Origin: Hyphochytrium catenoides
Taxonomy: Eukaryota > Sar > Hyphochytriomycetes > Hyphochytriales > Hyphochytriaceae
Length of the DNA: 53,891 nt
Direction of reading: 5' to 3'
Assembly: GCA_900088475.1 (NCBI GenBank)
Contig: FLMG01001958.1
Span: 1 to 53,891, forward strand
Below the pieces are notes generated by a model. The model made no database searches and had not been told where the DNA came from. It worked only from the letters and a program-made list of their open reading frames with translations. Both the position numbers and the translations under genes were made by a program. This document shows, piece after piece, positions 1 to 12,363 of the stretch (position 1 is its first letter; every line of letters begins with the position of its first letter).

Positions 1-3000
1 GATTACCACACCAGTCTGATATAAAGGGTCAGGTCTAGACCCTTTTAAAGAAGCAAAAGACTAGTGAGGGCGAGTGAAGGTCAAGATGTCGCCATACAAA
101 TCATCTTTTGAAAAGAAAAGTTGGGGCCTCCTGCTTCACTCTGTCTCTTCTCTACAGATGAAAATTTCATATATCTGTTAGGAACTCCTGCTATATCACC
201 TTAGACGCTCAGTAGGAGACAATATCAAGAAGAACTAGATTATCGTGCTGGTACTTCTAGCGTCACGTACGTTACATCTTACTACTAGGCCACATGGTAG
301 TGTTCCTTTCTAAACCCTATATACTGCATCCTCACATGGTAATGCGTCTATTTGGAGCCGGTAAGAGGATGAGCTATCGGCTGTGTGCTGTCTCTAAAAC
401 AAAATAGAGCCTTGTAACAAGCTACAGGCTGTTAGTAACGATCTCCTAGCTCGTCGCTATTTCCTGATATAGTGCAATAAGGGGTTACTTATACCTCTGA
501 CAGAAAGATCCTTATATAAAAGACAGAGGCTAATACACTAACGAAGTATTTTTATATTGCCGCCTTGGGGCACAAGAAGTGCTTTCGTTGTTGGTGTGTC
601 TCATCAGCTCATCAGCGCCATCTGAAGCGACACACCCAAATCTCATTGAAAAGTCAAGCGGCGCGTGCCTGCGCGTTGCTTGTCAGTCAGTCATCAGCAT
701 CAGCGCTGTGGAGCCATGGCAAGAGGAGGAAACTGCCGTCTTCAACTAGCCTCGTGTAGCTTTTGGCGTGCTGGACAGGACTTGGGGCCGACGATGGCAC
801 GACTTTCTTACCGTGACCGTCAACAAGCAGACATCAATCTGCTGAGACGCACTTACTCCTTAGCTGGAGACAAGAGAGCCTGGTTGATGACGACGAAGTT
901 CTCCGCTCACTCTCATGCCTCCTCTTCTTCTTCTTGAAGTTTGGAAACATCTGACTTGCGCAGGATACGAAAAATGTAGCTGCCGTCGTCCAATGCAATG
1001 TCAGGATTGAGTTGGCCCCGTTGCCAGGGACTAGAAAAACTCCGTCGAGCACTTGGCGAGCATTCGCATACGTGTTAGCCAAGATGAAAAAGGTCACGAG
1101 TTGGAAAGCTGTTTATAAAGAACCCTCTACTTGCTGTTCCAACTCTCAGCACTGTTTTCCTTGCTGTTGAGTCTTCAGCTACCTGAGGACCCTTGCGCCC
1201 GGGCTATACTAGATCGGTACTGAGTACCAGTCAAATCAAAAGAAGAGCTATGTCCTTGTTAGGTCGTTTTCGGGTTGTCACTGTCGGACTCCTTGCAGCC
1301 TTGAGCAGCTACATCGCGGTGAAAGAAGAGAGGGTTGCGGCACATCTATCTTACCAAGGGAAACGTAGCTTGGGCAGAAATAAAACCACACACGGTCGCA
1401 AAGACCATTTGGCTTCTGATCTTGACTCAGGAGGGAAGTAGTCGGTGACTGGCCACGTCAAACTTTTCTCTAGTGTGCTCCTTGCTTGTGACTCTCCTGC
1501 CTTTTATATTGGTCGCTAGGATCTTGGAGGAGGTGAGAGATCGCTCTCTTGCACACAGGGAGTGATCCTTGCTGCCATCGATAAACAAATATGTTATATA
1601 ACTGACAAAGCATAATGGAGGGGTGGATGCCTTTGATAATGTAATGCCTCTGGAAGTAAAAAATGGCCAGCAGCACAGTATAGAGCAAAGTTGGAACCCA
1701 CAAAGGCAACTAGCCAGGATCCTACGACACATGTGGCCTATTCTTCTCACCAAACCAACGGATAAGGATAAGGATAAGTGAGTTAAAGGAGACCCAGCGA
1801 CTCCCACCCGACGGAACAAGGCGGAAGGGAAGAAAGGACCACAAGAAAAATGTACTTCGCCATTTTGCCATTCGGAAGGGCTGACGGTTCGCCCTCCGCT
1901 GGGTCTCAGTGGCTGGGTGGGCTGGCTGCCATATACCTTGCAGCTGACATTGACCATCACATTTGGCTGACACTGTAGCTACTGTTGGACATCAAGACCC
2001 AAACGCAGCAGCAGCAGAACACCCAGCACAGCAGAACACTGTCCATGGATCGTCCGACTGTGTTCGATTGTGCTGTCAATAAGCAGCTGTTCAAGATGGA
2101 CTAGGTCCTAAAGAGATCGCGGCCAATGCTGCTTGCTTGAGGCTGTACATTTTTTAATAGGTCGTGTAACTGCGTCGCTAACTGCGGTTCCCTTCCTCGC
2201 CTGGCTGCCCATAATAGACGCCTTACTGACTATTTGCTGGCTCTTAGACATGAAGGTGCCCTAACCTGGCCTCTAATGACGGGCAGCACGACTCTTCATT
2301 AGAAGACATCATGGTTCTATTACTTGGTACTACTTGTTAAACCTCTTACTGATGGTGTTGATGGGAAGAGAGAGGCTTTATTAAAGATGAACGAATGAGC
2401 GGAAATCTTCCCCTCCTTGGTCTGCCGCCAAAAGTGCCGCCCTCTCTCTTCGTTCTACATGCTACTAGCAAGCAAGTCAACTTCAGAGCGCTGCCTTCCT
2501 ACTACCAGCTTCCTCTCTCACCGCTCGCACGCGTTCCCCAATGACATCACTCTCCTCCTTCTTTGCTTCTTCGTCACCAATAACAACAAGTACCTCACCT
2601 CCTAACGACGAGCAGCAGGCTATTGAGAGCCGAAGCAGAAGAAAGACAATATGCACTGAACCCACCTCCCCTATTAGACAAACCTTCTTTTTCTTCGTGG
2701 GTCCTGCATTTTCAGCATTGTTCGTAACATTAACTTTGGCGTCTTTAGAAGAGACCGGCCAATCTAGGCCAAGATTAGGATTCAGGACCTAGTACTGATG
2801 ATTGTCAAAGAACAAGCGCTGTCGGTGGCGGGAGGGCGAGGACAAAAATTTGTCTCTTGGACTTTCTTTCCCGTCTAATAAAGATTCTTTAGGACTCGCC
2901 CATCATAGTCAGAGGGGCGTTAGGCTCTTAACCTCTGAAAGAAGTCGCTCTTTCAGACAAGTGAGAACCACCAGCAACGGATAGTTCTTTGGGTGAGTCC

Positions 3001-5185
3001 TATAGAATCTCTGTTGAGCCTCGATCGGCAACGTATTAAAGTCCATCATCATAACAAGTTGACAAGGAGGAGAAGAGATCAGAGGATATGTCGTCGTCGG
3101 ACCATCATGATGAAAAGAGAGCAGAGGCATACTTATCTGGTGCCTCTTCCTCTTCAGCAGCCACATGCATTTCTCTTGTTGAGTACCTTCAGCGCGAAAC
3201 GCAAGAAATGTGGGACCTCACTTTAATATATGGTACCTGCCATACCTTCCCGGCTGTCCCCTATCATCGAAATTGCGGCGTTGCCCAAGCACATCATATT
3301 CGTCAAGAAGCAGAGACCACCAAGGACGGGGACAAAGGCAGAGCTCGCGTAACTTTTTTCCCTTCCCTCAGCATGTCCATTTCCGATCTCTGGGCAGGAC
3401 CGTCAGCAACATCCGGTTCTTACGCATGCTTGTTGCAGAATTTTCAGCAAAATACTCAATATTTGATTGTCGTTGGCGAAGAAAAATCTCATTTTCATCC
3501 TCGTCCAAACCTGAATGCTCCTTACTGGCTCGAGTCGAGGTACTGAGAGGACTGAATAATCTCCTCATTCTCCACAGTTTATAGACGGGGTGCTGCAATG
3601 GTCTCATCATGATGCACAACGCTTGATGGACTTAGCCGGGGCATTCCCTGCTAGGTAGAGTCCAACAATATATCAATCTGATGGATAAGGCTGGCGCAAG
3701 CCAACAAAGGGCTCTATCACTCCGTGTGTTTTTATCCCCGCCCTCGCCACCACGACGGCACCTAGCAGGGTTGAAGAAGACGGGGCGGGCTAAGAAACAT
3801 TCTTGTTTGGAGACTATTGAGAAGATGTCGGCTACTATCATCAGGCTTGTGTGCCGTCTCATTAATGTGCCCGCCTTCATCGCGTGGACTCAGTGCGTCG
3901 CTCTCGGATGGACAAGCAGTTGCATACGCCAGAAGGCCAAATGGCATGACAAACAAAGTTTCCCGCGCAAAGAAATACACTGTCCACCTAAAGATAGAGA
4001 TGTTGCTGGTTGAGCAACACGCGAGCATCATGATGGCCTGGCTCTTTGTATTCGGACTTATTGTTTGTCCATTTGGGCTGATGATGACGGGGAAAGATTA
4101 GAGCCACCAACACCGTCATCCATGATGAGAGTTATTTATCTTGGTCCTATTATCGCGTATGCAGTTGCTAATGAAAGCTTTTGCTACGGTCACGACTAGC
4201 CATCCAGCAAAGCGTACCTGAGGAGCAAACGAAAAGTCAATAACTCATCTGTCATCTTGTCCATCTATTGCTCTTCGCCGGAGCGGCATCTTCATGAATG
4301 ATCAGGAACATCATAACAAATATTTTGATCTTCATAAAAACACGTTGGTTCCTTCCCCCATCGAGGTCCTACCACGCCCCCCATCCGCCGCCCAGTAGGA
4401 GCCTAGCAACCAAGCAGGATACAGCCTCTCCAGGAGGGTCTTGACGGGCTTTCTTTGGCGATAAATAAAAGCAAATAGCGGCAACCTTGGTATAAATGAA
4501 GGGAACACCATTCGTCGTTGTTCATAATGGGCTTTTAACGGCTTGGGAGGTCATTGCCCCTTTGGAGCCAGTCATCGAGGGCAATCCGCTATGACCAAAC
4601 AACCGCGCCTTTCCCGCCCAATCAAGCCGCACTGGCACCAGGAGAACATGTTATACGAGGGCCCTGACTTACTACGGCCTTGTTCATTGGCAGCAATATC
4701 GTGAGTGGTTGTTCGTTATTATTTAGTGGCCAAAGGCCAAGCTCGTGCCTCCAAACAAAGAGGATATGTCAGAGTTATGGAGAATGGAGGTTGATGACGG
4801 GATATTGGATATAGACAAAGTAACTGGCTTGATGAACTCTGGTCTCAGCTCCCTTATTATCGCTCCTCTCTAGCCCAGAACCACAAACTGCCAGCACACT
4901 TAGACCCTACACTGGAGGAGGACCGTAATAAAGTGATTTCTCTCTCATCAGGCTAGTGTATACTGCACTGTTGAGATCTTCATGCATTCATCCAAGGTAC
5001 ATGCCCAATTCTGTCCTTTGGCTCTTGCGGGTGACCATGGATCTTTTTCCAAACATCATAAAAACTTGTTACCTTTACCTTTGTCATCTTGGCTGTGGCA
5101 TTCGTCTGTACTACAGAACACCCTTCCAGTGTGCAGCATTCGGCTCTCAGGCTTAGCAGGCCCTAGCAGGCCCTAGATGTATCTC
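1..5185. other. Gene-poor region, no gene supported
   Basis: I find no frame in these 5.2 kb with a recognisable domain, or a chain of exons that keeps phase across good splice sites, as the genes further right do. Short open frames occur on both strands. The longest with an ATG is listed separately (3088-3546). A frame at about 3820-4101 ends in a hydrophobic stretch but overlaps two equally open frames and is not called. Confidence 0.5.
3088..3546 (+). CDS. Uncertain single-exon ORF, 152 aa
   Basis: An ATG-initiated frame of 152 codons, the longest on the plus strand in the first 5 kb. The product is serine- and histidine-rich near the N-terminus, has no membrane segment and matches no family I know. 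No splice sites extend it into a longer model, and frames on the opposite strand are nearly as long. It may be a chance frame. It is listed only because it begins with ATG and is longer than its surroundings. Confidence 0.18.
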   Translation: MSSSDHHDEKRAEAYLSGASSSSAATCISLVEYLQRETQEMWDLTLIYGTCHTFPAVPYHRNCGVAQAHHIRQEAETTKDGDKGRARVTFFPSLSMSISDLWAGPSATSGSYACLLQNFQQNTQYLIVVGEEKSHFHPRPNLNAPYWLESRY

Positions 5186-5834
5186 CTAGTCCTTTCGGAG
5201 CCCAACTGATGATGTGATGAGCATCAGAACAACGACAAGAAAGTACAAGAAGAGCATGGCTGAGCGACTGCCATAGCGTGTTGTTGGCCATCCAGCCGCC
5301 ATGATTCTTTGGCCGTGGTGGCGCCAGTAAGGCGCTTGTGCATTGCCACTACGAAGTAGCTTCAGAGACAACCACTATGCCTCTCGCGGTCAACGGGCTG
5401 AAGCGCCAACCAAGTTCCAAAAAAGCACGCACAAGTAACACATCTCTCTTTTTAGCGTATCAGCTGACGTGTTGACGACTGGTTCTCAAGGTTTCCCGGC
5501 AAATTTGGATGGACCAAAGTTACTGGTGATTCTTCATTGTGAAGGATACCTCCTACATCCCATCCATCTGCAGAAAGAAGTCTCATTGCAAGCAGCCTCC
5601 TTGCCACTGACCTCTTCACCTACCAGGAGGGTATAAGCTGACTGCACAGGCAACAAACTGGCAATGATCGTCCCTCCCTCCAAGCTCGTCGTTTTGGTCT
5701 TCATCTTTGGCCTTTGTCCTCTGACAGGCCCGCAGCACCTCTGTCTGTTGGCGTCCATTCACTCTTCGTACAGAAGAGGCAGATCTCTGTACAGCTCCAG
5801 CAAGGCCTTCTCTGCTGAACAATTGTAGGGACAT
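5186..5834 (-). CDS. Candidate small multi-exon membrane protein next to the CCAAT array
   Basis: Two pieces look coding on the minus strand. The first starts at an ATG at 5834 with a basic, serine-rich N-terminus (begins MSLQLFSREGLAGAVQRSAS) that resembles a mitochondrial presequence. The last spans 5374-5186. It begins after a TAG acceptor and holds an aromatic/basic patch (YWRHHGQR) followed by a single hydrophobic helix (MLFLYFLVVVLMLI) and a stop. A middle exon around 5555-5470 is possible after a CTTTCTGCAG acceptor, but I could not fix phases, so the exon set is unresolved. The ATG lies 42 bp from four CCAAT boxes, which supports a real promoter. I do not recognise the family; a small mitochondrial inner-membrane protein is one possibility. 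Confidence 0.3.
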
Positions 5835-5875
5835 TTGACATCACCTCTGTTCACTTACAATAGACCGCTCTTCGA

Positions 5876-5996
5876 CCAATCACATCATAGATATAAAGCT
5901 TAGCTCCAATCACAGCTAGGCTTGTCTCCCTCTAGCCAATCAAGATAAGGCTGTTTGTCTCGAGGGCCAATCAGAGGGTGGCAACATAATTCATGA
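5876..5996. promoter_or_regulatory. Array of four CCAATCA boxes at 30-bp spacing
   Basis: CCAATCA occurs at 5876, 5906, 5936 and 5967, that is at steps of 30, 30 and 31 bp. The second and third units also share an AGGCT...GTCTC core, so the array may have grown as a degenerate 30-bp tandem repeat. CCAATCA is the optimal core of NF-Y sites, and multiple boxes about three helical turns apart are a known design of cell-cycle promoters. The nearest candidate start is on the minus strand (5834). The target gene is an inference. Confidence 0.6.
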
Positions 5997-7697
5997 CAAA
6001 GTAGGGTTGCCAGTGGGGCGTTACAGCTCACAAAGCCTGCAGCTTCGCTGGTTGTTCTCTTGGCTAGTTTTCTGGAATCAGAAACGATCGTCTGTGTGGT
6101 CAGTAGGAGTTCCTAGAGACGCAGGTGCCTTTGCCTGGCCTAGCGTCAGCGCCGTACATAGTTCTTCAGGTACAAAAGTAGGCAAGTTGAGGTGGCGGAC
6201 AATGGTACCGTTAGGACATCCTTTATTGCTCTGGATAGAAAGGCCTTCAACGCTTCTTCGTGGTGTCTGTTCGATAGTCTTGGAAAACCAGTGATGACAA
6301 TCAGTAATATAAGAGAGGGCTAGGGTTTGTGTGAGAACTGAATCTCTCTCTCTAGTACAACGACAACATGGATTGCTCCCACCAATTATGAGAGAATGTA
6401 GAGTGGAAAGGACTAAGATTCGAGGATTGTGTGGTAGGACAGGCTAAATCCCGAAGATGTAGGGTTTGTACAAGGAGGTTGTGTCAACTGGCGATTGGTG
6501 CAGGCAGTCTCAAGGTCTATTTATCTTCCAAGCTAATACGGAGTAACTACTATGAAAACAAGTGAACTGCTCCTGCTCCCTATTCTTTTTGGGATAGATG
6601 TCCTGTTATTCATCCAGGCCACAAGGCCTATAAACTTTGAACGATGTGCAGTTTTGGAAGTTGTGGGCGGTCTGCACCAAGGTCTGCAAAGTACAGTTCC
6701 ATAAAAACTTGTGCTTACTCTCAAGCCGCTTGGAATAAGCCTAACACCACCCTAAAGATAGTCTCATAGAGCCTCTTGTCCGAAACTACTGTCCTTCCCC
6801 AATGCGGATCTCTTTTCTCATGGTGCCTATTTGGCCGCATCAAGTTCCCCACCCATCCCAAGGTACAACGTTAGACAGTGTCGTCATCGGCGATGGCGGT
6901 CAAGATACAGCAGCATGGATATTCTTCGCTCTCAGCCCTTGTCTGGTGCAAGTTCGATGTCCAAAGAGCGCCATCTGTCGCTTGCCGCTCGCCAGGCTCG
7001 TCTCTTCTACTGGCTGCAGACACTTCTTGTCCCTCATCATCACAATAATAAGACTATGATGCGGTTCTATAGAACAGGTTCTCAAAAGGCATTTATAAAG
7101 TTAGAGACTTTCGGCCATAAAGAGAGAGTTGTGGATACCATCCAAAGCCCCCTTCCCTTTCCGCCCTCGAACGCAGTAGTGGTGTAAATGGACTTGGATT
7201 GGCCAGAACCCCCCCGCATTTGGGTTGGTCTCAACGAGACCGAAACAGGCTTGAGGGCCAGAGTGTCCACTCCTAAGAATCCTGCCCTCCACTTTTTTGC
7301 GGGTACACGAGAGGAAGAGAGAGAGAGGAAGGGGGAGGACAAGGGACGAAAAAAGACAGAAAGAAAGAAGGTAAGGAGAGAGAGAAAAGGCTTTCCTTTG
7401 GACGAGGAAAGAGAGAACGAGACAGAGAGAGAGAGAGAGAAGGCAGACTAAGAGCGTCATGGAGAGAGAAGGTATAAGAGAAAGAGAACGACAGAGAGAG
7501 ACAAAGAGAGAGAAAGAGAGAGAAACCTGCGACATTCAGTAGCGATGAGTGACCACTGGATGTCATACAGAGGAGCAATCTCCCATAGGGATTCAGTACA
7601 AAGGGGGGTGTCATAGATATTGTGACTGCAGCACCTGAAAGACAACACCTGCGCATCATAGAAGATGCCCAATGTTCACAGCATAAAACAAAGGAGA

Positions 7698-7755
<58 letters not shown>

Positions 7756-8189
7756 GCCCGCTCTTTTAGTTCCTAGTGACACAGCTCGAGGGAACAACGA
7801 TTTTCTTTCCTCTTTCCTCCTCTGCCTCTCTCTGATGGGGAGGGAGAGAGAGAGGCGAGGAAGCAGCGGAACGAGTAAAAAACGATCACACCAGACCAAG
7901 CAACAGAACTGAAAAGGACAGACGATCACGAAGCCGCTCGCAGAAGCCTCACGCGACGGTCAGGCCTAATAGCGCTCTGTTTACCTTCGTGGCAACCAAC
8001 AAAAAGCAGAGCAGAGCGTAGAGTGCGCAGTAGCCGGAATAGCCTGGCTGTTAAAAAAATCTTGCCAGATCTTAAGCACTCTCAAAGGAACTGAAGTTGC
8101 ATTTGAGATTTACCTCTGCCCCGTCAAGAGAGAGACGAGGCGGTGGTAGACGCGTTTCTCTGTCTATTTCTTCTGGCGCGTGCAGAAGC
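5997..8189. other. Intergenic, GA-rich in its second half
   Basis: No gene is supported. A plus-strand frame at about 6830-7187 is open for over 100 codons, but it has no convincing start or domain. From about 7300 to 7870 the plus strand is strongly purine-rich; long serine/leucine frames on the minus strand there come from the repeat. The 5' part of the ARM gene's transcription unit probably lies just upstream of 8190. Confidence 0.5.
7704..7746. repeat. (GA)n microsatellite within a GA-rich tract
   Basis: About 21 uninterrupted GA units, embedded in a polypurine tract running roughly from 7300 to 7870 with many shorter GA, GAAA and GACA runs. Purine is on the plus strand throughout. Such mirror-symmetric polypurine tracts can form triplex DNA; here only the composition is seen. 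Confidence 0.9.
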
Positions 8190-10794
8190 ATGTCATTGCT
8201 AGCTGCCAATCCGTTGCCCTTTGCAGAGCCTTTTGGCCAAGCGAGGAGGGATATGGATTTCCATGACACAGCCTTTGGCAACGCTCAGAAGAATCTTCGA
8301 GACCTAGGTAAGATTAATTGTTCAAAGTCTATCAGTATCTGGAAACTTATCGCGTCAAAGCTAACGCCATATTTGGGAATGCTTAGGCGAAGGACGTGAT
8401 CCTCCGTTATCACTGGCCTCCTATGCTTGCAAACAAGCCTTCGTGCCTCTCCATCGCATGAAGCACGAGCTCGTTAGTGAAAAGAGCTCCATTCGTGGTG
8501 GCTTGACTCGGGTTGCAGCTGCAGTAAAAGCTGTGGGCCAGGCATCTGGCTCCTTCATGACTTTTGTCGGTGAGAAGACCTCTGACCTTGGCCGCAAGAG
8601 TCTTACCTCTGAGCTGGGACGCAAGAGCCTCAAGCAAAAGGATTTGGACGCCGTCAAGGCCGCTAGTGTTCCGGCCCCCTTGGCTCCGTCTACTTCGCCC
8701 TCAGTGATCCCCGCTCCTCTATCGGCTATAACGACACCAACCCCAACTACCTCTATCCCTTCAACCACGCCAATTTCGGTGATCTCTACTCCTGCCCAGC
8801 TTCACGCTTCTAGACCCACTGTTGCCTCATCGGAAACGGAGGAGACGAAACCAGCTATCACTCAGGCAGACGAGCCAGTTAAAGTCACTCTTGTGGGTCC
8901 CAACACTGTCGACATGCACCAGCCTTTTGAAATCCATGCAGTGACCACAAAAAGCTCGATGAACCTGTCCGACGAGACTCTCAAGGGCGCCTCTTCCATG
9001 GGCGAGACCGTGCTAGGCTCGCTCACGGATACACTGAAGGTTGCGCCACAGGGCCAACTCAATTTTATCGTCTCTCTGCGTGGAGGCTTGAATGAGACCA
9101 CGGGGAAATCTAACCTCATTCTTCAGAGCCAGAAATGGTCTTGGGATTCGAGCAAGCCGATGAAGACTACTTCCTTCAAGTTCACCGCCCCCACACAGGC
9201 AGGCATCTACCGTGGTTGTCTCACTATTCTATACAAGGGCAATCAAGACAGTGAAGCTAAGGTAGCAGCAAACATGTACTTCCTGATGAAGGTGAAGAAG
9301 CCTAAGCGAAAGCACTGGTGGAACACGGTTTTCGACCGCTTCATTAACTCTACTACCGGTATCAATGTCGCTCATCCTGTCTTCCAGCGCAAGATCTCCT
9401 CTGTGACAAAGCTTGTAGCATCTATCACACCGTCCTCGTGGCTTCGCTCTGGCTCGGACCTCTCTGACAAGTACCGCATGCATGTTTTGGAGACTCTGTT
9501 GACCAAGTTGAAGAATGGCTCTAAAAACGAAATCCTTATTGCTGCCGTCGCTATCGCTGACCTGGCTCAGCATGACAATGTACGGTCTACCCTGGTTGAG
9601 TATGGCATGGTTGATCCCCTGGCGCGTCTCGTATATTTTGGTGAAGAAAGCACAAGAGCACAGGCGCGAGCAGCATTGGCAAACCTTGCATTTGGCAATC
9701 ACGCTTACACAGAGACGGTTCTTCTGGCAATGCGGCGAGCATTTCTCCTTGCTTCCTATCATTTTCTCGTCGGTCAGATGGCCAGCGGGTCTACCTCTGC
9801 CAACCAGGTGAGCGCCACCAACGCCGTGGCCCATCAGATGGGTACAGGTTACCGCTCCAATAACGCTGGAGACGGGCCAGAGAAGACTCGTGATGGCAAG
9901 TGGTGGTTTCCTCGTTTCAAGAGCAACTGGTTCGGAGACTTCAGATCCAAGAATCTCTACCGCTGCTGCGAGTGTGCTCTAAAGGGCGAGAGGCTCCAAC
10001 GGTGCAATCGCGCTGTCGGGAAGCATTGTGTGTGCGGGCAAGATCAATGGATTCAGGCCCGTGATGAAGAGGCCAGGGAGATGAAAATGAGACAAGAAGT
10101 CAGTCAGAGGTATGGAGGCATCCGTTATGAAGAGGCTATCGCTCTTGCGAAAGCAGAAAGTGAGCACGCCTTAAAGCGCAAATGGACAGAGCTCTCTCAT
10201 CATCTTTCAGCGGATGAGCCCTTGATGAAGAGACTCCATACTGTCGACTCTCCCACGGCAATCTCTGCAGTGGCCGATCTTCAAAACCTCTCGTCACTCA
10301 TTCAGCTTAGCAACTTGCGCGGGGCTCTGCTAGAGCAGCAGCTGCTTGGCGGGTTCAAGGTTGCTCAGATGCTACCACCATCAGCAGCATCTCTATTGAA
10401 CACACCTCTGGCTTTCCACTGCGATTCTCTGGGGACAGATGGTCTCGCGAACTCGAATGGCGAAAAGGTGATGCACGAGTCTCTTATATTGGAGTCTTCA
10501 TTGGATGACCTGCCGCTGAACCTTGAAGGGATTCCTCTCTTCGAGGACATTACTGATCTGGACCTGGACCACTTCGTATTCGCGGAGGACTTTGCACCTC
10601 TGTCAGATCAAGCAAAGACTGAAAATCACACGTTGGCTGGAGCTACTCTCTTTTTGGAAGAGCCCAGCGGGGAAGTGGATATCTTTGCGGTGAAGGAGGA
10701 CACCATCAAGGTCGACTCAGAACCTCAGCATCAAATCGAGCCCGTCCCTCTCAGCCTGCCAGATACATCTGCGCTATCAACTCAAACCGCTTAA
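8190..10794 (+). CDS. ARM-repeat protein with N-terminal beta-rich domain and Cys-rich motif, 841 aa
   Basis: Two exons, 8190-8307 and 8387-10794, joined in phase 1 across a 79-base GT-AG intron. The start is the first ATG of the 5' exon (begins MSLLAANPLPF). Order of parts: a Ser/Thr/Pro-rich linker (about residues 120-200); a segment of alternating beta-like strands (about 205-360, with GPNTVDMHQPFEIHA); an armadillo-type helical block (about 400-480, with ILIAAVAIADLAQHDNVRST and AQARAALANLAFG); a cysteine-rich stretch (about 560-595, RCCECALKGERLQRC then HCVC); a charged helix; and an acidic, Leu/Pro-rich C-terminus. ARM repeats are protein-binding scaffolds. The cysteines could bind zinc but fit no standard finger spacing I know. 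No membrane segment. I do not recognise the full architecture, so the role is unknown. The large second exon is unusually intron-free compared with its neighbours. Confidence 0.85.
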
Positions 10795-11768
10795 GTAGGA
10801 GAAAAGTCTCCGTTGCATGTGGAAGAATATTTTATACTATCTATTTCAAGGAAAGAAGGCGTTGCCGTCGAAGCGACGCAGTGGACCTCTGGCTCCACGA
10901 CTTTTTGTATGTCTTTTGCCTATACTTCTGACTCAAGGGTAGTGGTCTACCTCTTATATATGTAAATGCATGTCAATACATTGGTTATCCATATAAGCAT
11001 GGTTCTTGGTGAAAGCTGGCCTATTATTGGTTGCAGCTCCTACGTAATGGACCCAAGGCAACGGGTCAAGACGTCTGCTTCTTGGCAAGGGTGTTCGTAG
11101 AAACCTCATGTACAAGCTTCTTACAGCGCATGTGTGAGCTCTGGGAGGACCCTGCATCGAGCGCTCATAAAGCGGCGATTGATGCTTACATTGACTGAAA
11201 GGAAGATAGAAGTCAAAATGAGAGAAGCAATACTGAAGGCTCAAGTTCGTTCCTTCTCCTGCCCCACCATCGGCAGAGAGACGACATCACCTCCTTATTT
11301 TCCTGCAATGCTGAAGAGACGAAACTTCCACGCATATTTCCTATAGAACTACTGTGAGGACTGAGGATTCACACACTCAGGCCAGCTCTCAGGCCCATTC
11401 TTATCCCATAACATGGACCAGCTGGAGCGGCTAACGGCCTTAAGTAGGGTCACCGGTACAGTCGCTGCACACTCGCAGACCCGTTCGCTTATTCGCGCAA
11501 CAAGGCAATCGCGGAAGTAGGAGACGCTGTGAGCGAAGTCAAAACCCGTGGAGAACGCCTCTTTCCCACTGTGTTACTCTTATACAAGAGGCCCGAGAGG
11601 GCAGGCTTTGCCGAGCACTGATCAGCAAGGAGCGTCGATCTCTTCTTCTTTCAACCGTGCAACTCAGAGGGAGAAACAGGGAACTCTTTTGTGGATGATT
11701 AACCATCATCAGGCAGAGGTGCTCATGCCCTGTCACTGTGGTTGAGGAAAACCACCTCTCGTGAGAGT
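10795..11768. other. Intergenic, nothing recognised
   Basis: This is the 3' flank of the ARM gene, with short frames on both strands and no domain, repeat or consistent exon chain. Confidence 0.5.
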
Positions 11769-12363
11769 ATGACGGTCAATGCTGACTCTTCTCAGTTCGT
11801 GATGCTGCCGTGGATGCTAGCTCTCTACTCTGGGATGTCTTCTCTTATGGACGCCCTCAACTATCATATTCTCACCTTCCTGGAACTCCCACGTCGGCTG
11901 TCTGTCTTTCCTTTCACTGAGTCAGCCAGTGGCTTTAAGATACTGCTGCAGTCACTTACAGAAGACCAGCGGGCAGCACTAGAGCCGCTCTACCAGACCG
12001 TTGGCGGTCCGTTTGCACTCTCGATGTTCGATTTGAGCATCATCCCTCTAGACTCTATGGGATGTTGGAACCTAAGCTTCGTTGTCTTAGTGCTGCTCCT
12101 TTGCTGCCATGCAGAGCATCTCGCCTTTCTATAGGCGGCCGCTTTTCGGACTGGGCTCGTCCTATCTACTGCTTCTTCCTTGGCTTCTGACAGTATTTGG
12201 ACTTGTTGCTTATTTGGGGCGGAGCCTGGCTGTTAGCTATTGGGACTAATCTTTACTTTGAGGAGAGGACTGCGCCAGGGGAATGAAGACATGTTCACAC
12301 TGGCACCTGCTGTGAAGAAGGAAGGGCGACGACTGCACTTAAAGCAAAGGGCTGTCACAAGCT
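11769..12363 (+). CDS. Candidate multi-exon membrane protein, boundaries unresolved
   Basis: Three neighbouring open segments on the plus strand look like exons of one membrane protein. The first runs from the ATG at 11769 to about 12060 and includes LTEDQRAALEPLYQTVGG. The second follows a TTTCTATAG acceptor near 12135 and encodes a long hydrophobic helix (LGSSYLLLLPWLLTVFGLV). The third follows a GCTGTTAG acceptor near 12237 and encodes a short hydrophobic stretch and a basic tail, ending at TGA 12361-12363. I could not find donors that join all three in phase, and further 5' exons may exist. The minus strand of the last part is also open for about 95 codons, so the strand is not certain. 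Confidence 0.3.

Noticed and set aside
7273-7929. A 218-codon minus-strand frame rich in serine and leucine
   Set aside because: It is the translation of the GA repeat read on the other strand; no start context, domain or splice support.
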